Of a stretch of 64,000 nucleotides of DNA, positions 12,226 through 23,877 are shown piece by piece; position 1 is the stretch's first letter, and the number at the start of each line of letters is the position of its first letter. Both the position numbers and the translations under genes were made by a program. The stretch spans positions 6,756,367 to 6,820,366 of the forward strand of contig JACGWO010000012.1 of assembly GCA_034509735.1 (NCBI GenBank), read 5' to 3'. The DNA comes from Sesamum alatum (Eukaryota; Streptophyta; Magnoliopsida; Lamiales; Pedaliaceae). Below the pieces are notes generated by a model. That model saw nothing but the letters and a program-made list of their open reading frames with translations, was not told where the DNA came from and did not search any database.

Positions 12226-13753
12226 ATATATATATATTAGAACTCGTGCTATGCACGATTATACGTATATTTATATATTTTAAAATAAATAATTTTTTAT
12301 AATATATTGCATTGTAAATGAATCTTTTACGTAAACTAGAACTTTTATGTTCTCCTACACATACAACATATTTATACTAATTACCAAAATTTGTATTTAT
12401 TTGATGATTACTTTCAAATAATATGATATTTTATTAAATATATCTAGCCTTATATAAAAATATAAAAAATAAAAACTTACTTATATGTATTGTTTGTATT
12501 ATATAATTTATCTTCCATAAAAATCTATATTAAAGTACATAAATCGAAAATGATCTTACTTATTAAAAATAAATACAAAGCAAGAATGGAAACTTACCTT
12601 AATGAGTCAATAGGTATTGGTGATGAGAAAAATTGTAAAAGAAATTATGAAATATTATGTTAATTCCTAACGATAAATATATTTATATACACATATTAAT
12701 CGAACAAAATTGTTTAATTATCATGTTATTAATCACCAAAAATAAATAAATCAAAGAATACAAAAGCTAATTGTAAATATTTTAAGCTTTAAGGTAAAAC
12801 CATAAAATGAAAAATAAAAATAATATTTAAGATATATTAAAGAATTGAATTAATCTATGTATTTGTTATTAATCTAACACGTGCCAACAAAATTTTCAAT
12901 TAAAGTAAAATATGCATGAGAAAAAAACAAAATTCAAACTATCGTATGTGGACTTTTTTTAGAAAAGAGTTCAAATTATACAAATATGAAAATACATATA
13001 GTTACATGTGAATGTAAAGATTTACAAAAATATGATTACAAATTTAGTAAAATCATATTTAGATAGTTCGAGAAACTAATACATCAAAATTGAAAATTTG
13101 GTGATTCTTTCCATTTTGTAAAACATCATTAGTAGACCAAAAAGAAAAAAAAATATGAAATTTGAAAAATAATGACAAAATTAAAATGTAATGGATCAAA
13201 CTATAATATATAAAAAAGTTGGTGTATATAACAATACAAAAAGATAAATAAACATAAATATAACTAAATGTTAGGTTAAGTATAGAATCGTAGAAATAAA
13301 TATTAAACAAAATATGCGCTGACTAAATAACCGAATCTATTCTTTCTTGTAGGAAAACCAAAACCAAAAAAAAAAAAAATTGAAATAAAAAACAACAAAA
13401 TTAAACTATAAAATAAATTTAATGGATAAAATTATAATATATAAAAAAATGGTGTATAAAATGATTAAAAGAGGTGAATATTTAAACAAAAATAAAATCT
13501 AAAACGCAGATTAGTAGAATCATACAAATAAATGTTAAACAAAATACATACCTATTAACACTATATAAATCTGTTCCTCCTTGTAGAAAAGCATAAACAA
13601 AAAACGAATGAAATATGAAAAAGCAAAATTTAACTACAAAAAATTTTAATGGATGAAATTATAATATGTATAAAAAAACTGGTGTATGCAAAGATACAAA
13701 AAAATAAATATTTAAATATAAATAAAACTAAATAATGAATTAGGCTGTATATT
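12226..13753. other. AT-rich intergenic DNA, no gene seen
   Basis: The stretch is mostly A and T with long A runs. Phrases such as ATAATATATAAAAAA and GGTGTATA recur near 13205, 13435 and 13665, with AAATAAAACTAAA-type words between, suggesting an old diverged repeat of roughly 230 bp period. No coding or RNA gene is seen. Confidence 0.55.
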
Positions 13754-14045
13754 TGGTCCCACAAAGAAAGGGTGGTGCCCTTTTTAGTCCCATAATTTAT
13801 AGAATTTCATTTTTGATCTCAAAACTATTAAAAAAATTGCAAAGATAGTCCCAAAAGCCTTTCCCCGTTAAGTTTTAACGACAAGTTGCAGAAATGTTGC
13901 AGAAATCCGTTAACCCCCAATCACTAAATTACTTTTTTGGTCCCACAAAGAATGGGGGTTCGCTTTTTGGTACCATAACTTACGAAAAATATTTTTGATA
14001 CCAAAACTGTTAAAAAAGTTGCAAAGTTAGTCCCAAAACTTTAAT
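13754..14045. repeat. Two direct copies of a ~110-bp repeat, MITE-like
   Basis: TTTGGTCCCACAAAGAA begins both copies (about 13754 and 13937). Each continues with a GGG-rich block, TTTTTGATnnCAAAAC, AAAAAnTTGCAAAG and TAGTCCCAAAA. These phrases are typical of the ends of plant MITEs of the 'GGTCCC' kind, but no clean inverted partner was identified. Confidence 0.5.
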
Positions 14046-14279
14046 TTTGTCAATTTTTATCATTAATTAATAAATTAATGCACGATTTATTAAATCAACA
14101 ATCAAAATATTTTATTCAATCATTATTAAAATAGTTTGATAGTTTATTTTATATTTACTATGATATAATTTTTAATATAAATCATTATCTATATTTATAT
14201 TTATATTAAGATAAACAAATAACAATGTACTATCCATAACTATAAAATAAAAATGATAAAAGAAAATAGCATTAGAAAT

Positions 14280-14370
14280 TATTGTTATGTGATTGAGAAA
14301 TTCATTTTCACAACAATTGTTATGTGATTGATAAATTCATTTTCACAATAATTGCTATGTGATTGAGTAG
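14280..14370. repeat. 35-bp tandem repeat, about 2.6 copies
   Basis: Units at 14280-14314, 14315-14349 and a partial third from 14350 share ATTGTTATGTGATTGA and AAATTCATTTTCACAA. Confidence 0.8.
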
Positions 14371-16828
14371 TTTTATATGCTAACAATACAAATATGCAAT
14401 AAGAAATTGAAAACAGTAAGAACATAACATAATACAAAATTTCTAGGATTTGGGTTCATGTCCATTAATTATCATAGATACTGTAAGATAATCGAGTTCT
14501 TTATATCATGTTAACTTTGAACATGAAGCAGTTATTTTTTCTTTGAAACCTATAATTTTATTTTATCCTTTTGTCAGTTCAATTGCTTTTGATGGACCAA
14601 AAAATAAAAATAAATAATTTATTCATAAATTTTAATCTCTATATACACTCACGAAATCTTGATTTTAGGCAAGCCATCAACATAGCAAATAAATACATTA
14701 TCTAAAAGCTACTATCACATTTGCCCTATAATACAATCGATTTCTCCTAGAAAAAAAAATATTTTTAGTAAATTGTCGCTTTTGTAATATAGTTTTTAAA
14801 AGAAAAAAAGAAGAAGAATTAGTATCACCTTTTGATTTCCATCATAAAAAATAAATTTAACATCTGAAATCAATAAAAAGTAAAGATATTTATATTTCTA
14901 ATATATGCTAAGAATATATATATACACACACAATAATAAATTCAAAATGCTAACATATAAGATATAATAGCTATATATACATAAAAAAAATCTAGTAGTT
15001 ATGTTTGTGTCCATTAATTATCATAGAAAAATACCGTAAAGTAATTGAATTACTTGTTAATAAATAATTCATTCTACCAAGTTAAATTTTCTACTTGAAC
15101 TTCTAAATTAAAAAATAAGTATATAATGACAATTATGAAACATCAATAACGGATCCTAAGAATGAAATTTAATATGATATTACATGTGAACTTAAATACT
15201 AAATTGGATGAAAAAAATTCGGTAGAGCAAATATCACAAAAAAAATTCGTCCATACATATCATATTTAAATAAATAAACATGAAATTTGATGAACAAAAC
15301 TTGAAAAAATAGAGAATTTATTACAAATAAAAACATATAAACTAATTTAAACAAAATATTCATGATTATATCTCCATACCTGAAAAGGAAGGCAAGAAAT
15401 GCAAGATTTTAGGAAATGTGTTGCACTTCTCCAACTTATGCTTCTATATGGAGAAGGTAGGGGAGCCCGAAAAATCCCCTACCCCTACTTGGGTAGTTTT
15501 TTGTGGGAAAAAAGTGCAAGATTTTAGTTAACTTTTTCTAGTTGAAATTAAAATGAAAGACAGTGAACCATTATTAGATAAAAATATATGTTCATTTAGT
15601 GATCAAGTAAAAAAACCATGACTATTTGATTGAAAAAAATTTAAAAAAACAATATGAACGGATCATTGTGGCTAAAGGCAAATACTTGAATAGAAAAATT
15701 ATTAATCAATGACACAAATAAAAAGTATTCAATGGAACATGAAGGAAAAAAAAGATGAGTGGGAAATAAAATTGAACCTCAAAAAGCAAAAGAATAAGAA
15801 AAAAAATCGTTCGGTAATGCATTAGGAGAAAGAAGCTAGTACTGCTCTATTAGGTTGCACTTTACATTAATAAAAAATATATTATCATAAGAACAATTAT
15901 AAACAAAAACTAAAATTAAAAAATTCATGTATTTATCAAGTATGACCATCCTTTTGTATTGCAATAATTTCAAACCTATGAAGCTTACAATATATTTCAT
16001 ATTAAAATCTGATAAAGCAACATAAACAAAATTATTTCACTATGGAAAAAAATCTTCATATGGAGAAGCTGACAAAATGTATTTTCTAACACCTATGATT
16101 TTTTTCGAACCTGAATAACAATGGAAAATTAAAATCAAATCCAATCATAAAAAACTAAGAAAAAGAAAAAGAAAACATTAATGAACCAACACAAACTTAT
16201 TGATAAATATGTTAGTGAAAAATATAAATTATAAACAATAATGATATTACCCGATTAAAAAAAATTTACTGCATGAGATATAACCAAGAGATTGATATGG
16301 TTTAGTGACTGCAAAGTATCTAATTAAATAAAAATAAATTATTAGTCATAAGATTGGTGCTTTTTATGATAAAAAATTTATCATAAAATTGAATTTATTT
16401 AAATTAAATACAAATTGAATTAGTATCCTAATTTTGAAGGTAGAATATAGTATAGATAAACACTCTTGAAGATAAGCTTTTTGAGATAATTACAAATTTA
16501 GTTTTTAATTTAAAATGAATAAGATTTCTAACCAATGAGATTTTTTCTTGACAGTTAAAAAATTTAAAATTATAAAAAATTAGTATTTGGTCAAAATTGA
16601 CTTAATTGTGATCAACTATCGTTTTGATATATATATAAATATATATAGAGATGATTCATGTGAAAATAATGGGTAAACTAATCAGTTAGTTTGGATATCC
16701 CATTCACGTCTATTAATTATCACTATTGATTACATTTGTTAAAGTTAATATTAAGGTTAAGAAAAAAGCATATCATTTGCTATATATATCTAGAGATAAG
16801 TTTTTACATGTCATTAATATTATTTTTT
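14371..16828. other. AT-rich intergenic DNA, no gene seen
   Basis: No open frame of interest is present. A G+C-richer patch at about 15370-15540 holds two copies of TGCAAGATTTTAG and an inverted pair around GTAGGGGAGCCC and ATCCCCTACCCCTAC, probably a transposon fragment. Nothing else is identifiable. Confidence 0.5.
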
Positions 16829-17183
16829 TAGAGTTTAATGCAATTTACCTCTATGTGGTATTACAAATGAGCAAATTATCCCTATATAAAAAAAATAGCA
16901 ATTTACCTCACTGTATTCTTTAAAATGGAGTAATTTACCTCCTAAATACAAATGAGCAAATTACCCCGATTAAAAAAAAATAAAAAATATCAACTTACCT
17001 CTACATGTTCTTTAAAGTGGAGTAATTTAGGGAGTTAAATTGCTCCATTTTAAAAAATACGGGAAGATAAATTAATTTATTTTAAAAAACACAGGTCGGT
17101 AAATTACTATTTATTTTTCATAGAGAGATAATTTGCTCATTTGCAATATCACGGGAGGATTACTTGCATTTTTCTCATTTTTC
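16829..17183. mobile_element. Palindromic MITE
   Basis: The left half (AATGCAATTTACCTC, then ATTACAAATGAGCAAATTAT) is mirrored by the right half, whose reverse complement reads AAATGCAAGTAATCCTC and ATTGCAAATGAGCAAATTAT. The element is therefore a long imperfect hairpin with no coding capacity. Its ends resemble the GGGTAAATTGCAATTT group seen elsewhere in the window. Confidence 0.7.
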
Positions 17184-17376
17184 TTCTATAGAATTTGGCC
17201 TATATACTGCAGTAACAAAAGTCATATATCAGTTGTATATCTTGGATCTTGAATTCAAGCAATGAAAATTGCGGAGGATATTTTTCTAAATCAAATACCA
17301 TTTACGGTCTTTGAACTTTGGTCAAAGCTCATGAAAGAAAAATATGAGAACAGAATTTTTCGTTTGATAAGGATTA

Positions 17377-17745
17377 AAAATAGGGTAAATTACATTTACC
17401 TCCCCTAATATTTGGCATAATTACAAATATCCCCTCATTATTTAAAAAATTACAAATACCCTCCTGAGATTTGTAATCATCTAACAGATAACTTATTTCC
17501 ATCAATCTTTATGAGTGAACTGACCAAAAATGCCCTTGTGCACTGAATTATTTTTATTTAATTCCTAAATAATTTTTGGACTACAATGTGCAGGGAGAGG
17601 ATTCTTAAATTTTTTACACAAAGGAGCAATAATATAATTTGCCTTGGTCGATTTTTCTACAATAAAAATAAAAATTTCAAAGGCAAAATGATCAATTTGA
17701 TTCGGGTGGGCAATTTTGAAACTTTTTTTTTTTTTTTTTTTTTTT
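17377..17745. repeat. MITE copy A (direct relative at 18416)
   Basis: It starts AGGGTAAATTACA and shares a long stretch with 18416-18690, including AACTGACCAAAAATGCCC, GACTACAATG(T/C)GCAGG and TTAAATTTTTTACACA. It ends near a T run (17722-17745). No right terminal inverted repeat was found, so the copy may be truncated. Confidence 0.65.
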
Positions 17746-18052
17746 ATCACCCCTACGGAAAATGATATATATAGGATAACCTTGATCGTTTCCTATTGCT
17801 TCTTTGAATGATAAAATATTCAACCTTATCAAACTGCACCTTTTCCTCATTAATTAAAATTCTTTGATTCAAACATAGCATAAATGGTTTCCTTTCCTTT
17901 TGGGTGATTGAAAAAGAGATTCAAATATAAAATATCAAAAAACAGTGTATGAATGAGTTGGCTATTTTAACATATGGGGTAGTGACATTGCCGTTAGACG
18001 TGGGAATTGAATATCTCAGTTTGTGGTCGACGAGGCCTTGTTCGACTGGTTA

Positions 18053-18304
18053 GGTTGAGATCTCGTTATTAAAAGATGTCGAATTTGATTTCTACAATTT
18101 ATGATTGTATGTCTATTTTTATAGTAGTTTATTGTTTGGTTGATTTTTCATTGTTAAAAAATTTTGAATTCGAGTCCTAGAAGTTATGGTTATATATCTA
18201 CCTTTATAATAGTTCATTGTTTGGTTGAGATCTCACCATTAAAATTTTTTGTCGAGTCCCACGATTTGTGATTGAATGTCTCCTTTTATAATAGTTCATT
18301 GTTT
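18053..18304. repeat. Three tandem copies of an ~84-bp unit
   Basis: Each unit begins GGTTGA(GA)T and ends with a version of TATAnTAGTTnATTGTTT. The units are 18053-18137, 18138-18222 and 18223-18304. They have diverged, so the array is old. Confidence 0.75.
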
Positions 18305-18415
18305 CTAATTTGTCTCTTTGAATGTATTCATTGATTCGAATAATTAATTTATTAAATCAGTATTTAAATTTAAATATAATGAATACTGAATTTAGTCACG
18401 TACTATTTAAAAAAA

Positions 18416-18690
18416 GGGTAAATTACAACTACCCCTTGAGTTTTGTAACCGTCTACAAATAATCAATTTCCATCCAATTTTATGGGTAAACTGACCAAAA
18501 TACCCTTATAAAAATTGAATTTTTTTATTTAATTCTTAAATTTTTCTGAATTTTTTTAGACTACAATGCGCAGGATGAGATTTTTTTAAATTTTTTACAC
18601 AGATGAACAATAATACAATTTGTCCTGACTAATTTTTATCCTAAAAAAAATCTCAATTTGTGGCCACGAATAAATTCGGTTTTTTTTTTT
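18416..18690. repeat. MITE copy B (direct relative of 17377-17745)
   Basis: It begins AGGGTAAATTACAACT and runs in the same order as copy A with small gaps, ending in a T run. The two copies are about 1 kb apart in the same orientation. Confidence 0.65.
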
Positions 18691-18849
18691 TTTTCTCTCG
18701 TCCAGATTGCATCAATGATCAATCCTTATTGATAGGAGACGTAACATTCGCGAATTTTTTTGTCCTTTCATTTATTAAGGTTCCGTAGATCTGAGTTGAC
18801 AGGATACCCATTTTTCTTTTTTTCATAAAATAATGCTCAAAGTATAATC

Positions 18850-19175
18850 ATTTTTTTTTAAGTGAAAACGATGAATATTATTAATTGAAATAAATCGAAT
18901 ACAATCAATCCTGTCGACTATTACAATAATCACAACTTGATCAACAATATCACATAAACTAAATCTAAACAACATCTTACTATTACAGTATTGACTATTA
19001 CAATAATCACAACTTGATCAACAATATCACATAAACTAAATCTAAACAACATCTTACTATTACAATAAACATAATCCTACTATACAGTAGACCATCATCC
19101 TACGCATTGATAGGGTTTGAACCCATGACCTCTAAAGTCATAGGATCTCAACCTTAACCACTAGGTCAAGAGATT
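18850..19175 (-). mobile_element. SINE with A and B boxes and an internal tandem duplication
   Basis: On the minus strand, an A-box-like TAGTGGTTAAGG lies near 19155-19166 and a B-box-like GGTTCAAACCC at 19113-19123, with the usual spacing of a tRNA-derived promoter. The body shares TACTnTATAGTAGG and the TTATTTCAATTAATAAT tail type with other copies in this window. Inside, a 77-bp segment (18916-18992) is repeated in tandem (18993-19069), which is unusual for a SINE. Confidence 0.7.
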
Positions 19176-19361
19176 ATTGATAAAGTATAATCATTTAAAA
19201 AGTAATTTTTAATACCACATGGATACCCATTACTTGAAAATTCCTATTTATTTCGCTAATTTATTTCTCCTTAATTTCCTTGGTTTTAATACGTACCTTT
19301 GAATTGACAAATTGCTTACTAGCTAATGAGACTATTAGAACTTTTAGGAGTGATTTCTTTT

Positions 19362-19605
19362 TAGGTTAAATGTAATTTGTCCTGTGATAATAAAAAAGAG
19401 CAATTATCTCTTGTGAAAAAATAATTAGTAATTTATTTTCTTGAGTTATTTAAAATGCAGCAAACAACCCCTCACAAGGGGTTTTTTGCTCCATTTTTAG
19501 GGGATTTTTTGCTCCATTTTTTAAAACACAATGGGTAAATTGCTATTTATTTTAAAAGGGATTTTTTGCATATTTTGCATATCACAATGGGGATAATTTC
19601 ATTTT
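19362..19605. mobile_element. Palindromic MITE
   Basis: The left arm TTAGGTTAAATGTAATTTG and the right arm (reverse complement AAATGAAATTATCCCC) enclose mirrored blocks: GTAATTTATTTTCTTGAG against GCAATTTACCCATTGTG, both followed by TTTTAAAA(T)nG. A direct pair of GGGGnTTTTTTGCTCCATTTTT lies in the centre. There is no coding content. Confidence 0.6.
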
Positions 19606-19689
19606 TCCCTTTCTTTTTATGTTAATATTTCAAGGAATGGCTGTTAATACCAAACTTTTCCAATGTTGAGACGTCTTATTTGGAACTCA

Positions 19690-19965
19690 TCCTTTTTGGG
19701 TTGAATTTATTTTTTTTAATTGAAAGTGATGAATTTTATTAATTGAACGTAAAGTGATTACATTCAATCCGGTCGGCTATTAATATCGAATAGAGATAAT
19801 TACAAACAATCAAGTCAATAATATCACATAAACTAACACCTAGCTATTACAACAACAAATTATACCTACTATATAGTAAAAATAACATCAACCTACACAG
19901 GGATTTAAATCTATAACCTATAGGATCACGAGACTTTAATTTTGCCAACTAAACTAGTCCTCTTC
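19690..19965 (-). mobile_element. SINE relative, diverged
   Basis: The order of words (GAATTTTATTAATTGAA, ATTCAATCCnGTCG, ATCACATAAACTAA, CTACTATATAGTA) parallels the SINE at 18850-19175. The B-box position is degraded (plus strand GGGATTTAAATC). Confidence 0.55.
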
Positions 19966-20379
19966 ACTGGGTTGAATTTAATTTAGAGAGAAGGGTTTGT
20001 GTGTTAGAATGCTTCCAATTTAGCCAATATTTGAATCTTGTACACCTAGAGAATATGTGGTCAAATATTTCTGGTATGTCGTTGTAACAATCAAAGTCCA
20101 AGGTGGGCACCTTGTCCAAGGATACAAACCATCACTAAACTCCAACATGACCACATTTAGATGCGCCATAAAAATATCTGACCATTATTGCTCATTATTC
20201 CTTGACTTCAGATGACAAATTTCCATATTAACCCCATAGTTTTTCCCCTGAATTTCTTATGCTACATTTCGATTCATGGATGTAAAAGGGAAAATAATAA
20301 GTGTATAATCTGTCACATTTTTACAAAGATAATACCCTCTTATAAGTATTAAATATTCCTAACCGTGGCATATTCTTGC
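19966..20379. other. Intergenic DNA, nothing identified
   Basis: No convincing ORF, repeat or RNA gene was found. Confidence 0.5.
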
Positions 20380-20840
20380 ATTTTTAACATGGAAGAATTA
20401 ATGAAAAGCAAAAAGACAACTTTGAGCTGAAGTGGCAAATAAAGACAATTTAAGAAAAAGAGGAAATCGTGGTAGATTTTCAAATTCGGTTAGACACGCC
20501 CACGCTTAACACAATAGGCGAACCAGATAAAAAGAGGAAGGAGCAATTTTTGCTGCTTAATCAAAGGGGTGATTGCTGCATCAATTCTAGAAAACTTCTT
20601 ATGTTATGAAAACTTGCTAGGATTAAGTGATTATGTTTAATTGGCTTGATTTAAGCATTTATGTATTAACTCTACTTTTGTTCATGTTAATTGGAGTGCT
20701 AGTAGTATAAATAGATAGACTTCTTATTTGTCAAACATTTCATCTTATATCATCTTCCATCTCATGTTTTATATCATCTTCTACTTATCTTTGTTTTTAG
20801 GCTTAGTGTTGATTATTATCTAGAGAAATTCTATATTACT
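20380..20840 (+). mobile_element. Athila-type LTR fragment (probable 5' LTR)
   Basis: The fragment keeps the order found in the LTR at 26097-27400: a GCCCACGCTTAACAC palindrome core (20489-20512), an AATTnTAGAAAACTTC-like block, then GTATAAATAGATAGA as the TATA region. It lacks the LTR 3' end and is followed at once by an unrelated insertion. It is probably the 5' LTR of the Athila copy whose gag starts near 21776. Confidence 0.5.
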
Positions 20841-20841
20841 T

Positions 20842-21775
20842 TTAGGTTAAAATCCAATTTACCCCCTGTGTTTTCGCGAAAAACCTAAAAATCCCCTTGT
20901 ATTTTGAAAATAGGCAAAAGACCCTCTTGTGTTTTAATAATTTCAACATAAAACCCCCCTTCCATTAGAAATTAATGGAAGGTGGGGTGCACACGCCTGA
21001 AGTGCGTTTGAGCTTGAATTTTTGTGAATTTTGACCTTTTTTCTATGCTTAATTAACCAAAATGCCCTATATTGTATCTAAAATTACAATGGTCCCAATT
21101 GGCTTTTTTGAAGGATTTTTTTTCATATTTTTATATCTCCTAAAAATATAAATAATTTTGTTCTTAATTTTATTTATATTAATACCAAAAATACCAAAAA
21201 AAAAAAAAATTACATTAGAAAGATTAATATACTAAATTTCAATTATCAAATTTAGATATCTACATGGAAATAAATTTTAAGCAATTATAATAATTTATAA
21301 TTTATAAATTAATTTAAATTATTATTTAATCTAAATATTTAATTATATTCATTATATTGTAGACAAAAAGATTAATTAAATATCTATTAATTATTATAAT
21401 TATCTAAAAATTATCTTAATTAATTGAAATATATATTAATAAATATAATTAAGTTAACAAAAAAGATTTAAAAAAATTTAAGGGCGGCGGCCCCCACACA
21501 GAAGGGCAATGGCGTAGCCGTCACCCATAGCTAGTCTGGGCGACGGCGTCTCTGTCGCCCTCTTTCTTTTGTCTCGGCGACATCACTATCGCCCCCATCT
21601 GAGGGGGACCCCGTCCCCATCTGCTGGGGCGGCGTCGCGTCCCCCCGTCTGCGAGGGACAGCGGGGGCAGGGGCTGGGGAGGGGGTAGGTGGTGGGGTGG
21701 GGGCAACGGGGGGTGGAGAGGGTCTAGGCAGCGGGGCTGGGGTGGGGCTGGCGGGGGGTGGGAGTAGTGTTTTTT
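20842..21775. mobile_element. Insertion with MULE/MITE-like left end and a GC-rich island
   Basis: The left end reads AGGTTAAAATCCAATTTACC followed by CCCTGTGTTTTCGCG, the style of Mutator-like MITE ends in this window. It is followed by AT-rich filler and then, from about 21480, a 300-bp island of very high GC content. The island can be read as proline/arginine-rich peptides on the minus strand, but these look like composition artefacts. No right inverted end is visible. The segment replaces the N-terminal part of the adjacent Athila gag. Confidence 0.45.
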
Positions 21776-23877
21776 GTTTTTCTTTTTTACTTCCCCGCCT
21801 CTCAAGCCACAGCAATCCGGAAAGACATTAGTGGAATACGTCAAAATTTCTGAGAGTCTCTTTGAATATTGGGGAAGGTTTAACCGTGTAGTGGAGAGTT
21901 TCCCACATCACCAAATCCCACGATATTTATTGATCCAATACTTCTATGAGTGATTGACATGCTCAGATAGGGCCTTGGTAGACGCGGCAAGTGGCGGTGC
22001 TCTGTTTGATAAGACACCTACCGAAGCACGCAATCTACTTAACACCATGGAATCCAACACCCAACAATTTGGCGTTCGATATGATCACCCATCGAAAGGG
22101 GTTAGCGAGGCGCACATGGCCTCTGTTGAAATCGTTTGGAAGGATTTATTGCAGGACATTCTCAACATGTAGAAGCTTGTGGCGTGTGCAACACCACCGG
22201 ACACCCCACCGTGCATGTCCAACACTCCAAGAGAGACCCACCGAACACGCCGACGCCACAGGTGAATTTTTCGGGCAGCTACAGAGAAGATATGACCCCT
22301 ATTCAAGCACGTACAATCCGGGGTGGCGAGATCATCCAAATCTTAGCTATTGCACCCAACCTCAGAATTTTCAGAAATTTCCGTATAGACCACCTGGACC
22401 GCCTCCTCCCCAGTCTGATTCTAAATGGGGTATATCTCTCGAGGAAATGATGAAAACACTCGCCGCTAACACCCAATAGCTCCAACAGAACGTCCAACAA
22501 TTCCAACAGAGCACCCAACAATTCCAACAGAGCATCCAACAATTCCAACAAGAGACTCGCACAAGCATTCAGAATTTGGAGTCTCAAGTGAGTCAAATTA
22601 GCATCCTCTGTTAGTCGGTTGGAATCCCAAGGTAAGTTACCCTCTTAATCCATAGTTAATCCTAGGAAAAACGTTAGTGCTATTGTCTTGCGCAACGGAA
22701 AAGAGTTGCAACCCATTAAGGACGAAAATAGCACTAAGCGTGGGCACACAGAATAGGGTAAAACAGAGCAGAAATTTGAGACAGCCCAAAAGCAAGCCGA
22801 ACGAGCCCAACCAAACTGACGAGGAGTATCCCAAGGTATGGGTGCCCAAACCTCCTTTCTCAAAAAGATTTGCCAAGTCCAAGAAAGAAGAAGAGGACAA
22901 TGAAATCCTTGAAACCTTTTGCAAAGTAGAGGTAAATATTCCCTTGCTCAGCGCAATCAAACGAATACCTCACTATGCAAAGTTTCTCAAGGAATTGTGC
23001 ACTAACAAATGCAAACTGAAAGGTAATGAGAGGGTAAGTATGGGAGAAAATGTATCCGCTATTCTTAAAAAAAACTACCTCCTAAATGCAAAGATCCGGG
23101 TACGTTTTCTATCCCTTGCAAAATTGGTAAGATTGAAATTGAAAAGGCCATGTGTGATTTGGGTGCTTCCATCAATGTTATGCCTCTTGCTATCTATAAA
23201 TCTTTGCACGTTGGTCCTTTGAAAGAAACTGGAATGGTTATTCAACTTGCGGACCCATGTGTGATTTGGGTGCTTCCATCAATGTTATGCCTCTTGCTAT
23301 CTATGAATCTTTGCACGTTGGTCATTTGAAAGAAACTAGAATGGTTATTCAACTTGCGGATCGTTCGATTGTGTACCCCTTAGGAGTTTTAGAGGATGTT
23401 CTTGTGCAAGTTAATGAATTGGTTTTTCCTGCTGATTTTTATGTGCTTGATATTCCGAAGGATAACTCCCCAAATTCCGCATCCATCTAGATAGGAAGAC
23501 CATTCCTTAAAACCTCTAAAACTAAAATTGATGTAGATGCCAGAATTCTCTCTATCGAGTTTGATAATGAGGTCATTAGGTTTAGCATTTGTGGTGCCAC
23601 GCAATATTCTAATGGGGTGCATTCTGTTTTTCTCACAGATTTCCTTGATCCTGTGGAGGCGAAAAGTGCTAAGTTCGATGGTAATTGTGTATCCAAGGCG
23701 AACACCAATACAAACCCCACCTCAAGTCCGAGAACTTATAAAAACAAAGCCTTTCATGAAAAAATAAGTTCGAGGAAGAATCATTTCATGAACCTCAAAG
23801 TTATCCTAAATCCACACCATCACCGAGTACACTACGTAGAAGAGATGGATTTAGAGTACATGATTTATTCAAGTTGA
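21776..23877 (+). pseudogene. Athila gag-protease relic
   Basis: Plus-strand frames show, in order: the gag core around SLFEYWGRFNRV and LLIQYFYE (stop after it near 21952), a zinc-knuckle-like CGVCNTTGH, YNPGWRDHPN, a glutamine-rich spacer of repeated QFQQ units (22480-22560), and a retropepsin segment CDLGASINVMPLAIYESL (about 23257-23310). After the protease the sequence jumps to TYKNKAFHEK, so reverse transcriptase and integrase are missing. Multiple frameshifts and stops show it is dead. Known family: Ty3/gypsy Athila, whose gag and protease build and mature virus-like particles. Confidence 0.82.
23149..23362 (+). repeat. 107-bp tandem duplication of the Athila protease core
   Basis: The segment beginning CATGTGTGATTTGGGTGC at 23149 is repeated at 23256 with few changes. 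It covers the DLGAS active-site region. 107 is not a multiple of three, so the duplication shifts the frame and would have ended the polyprotein. Confidence 0.9.

Noticed and set aside
18850..19175. tRNA gene from A and B box sequences
   Set aside because: No cloverleaf can be formed beyond the two boxes and the downstream body matches other SINE copies.
21521..21844. Proline/arginine-rich ORFs on the minus strand
   Set aside because: Open frames in several registers come from the GC-rich composition. There is no domain, and no gene structure around them.
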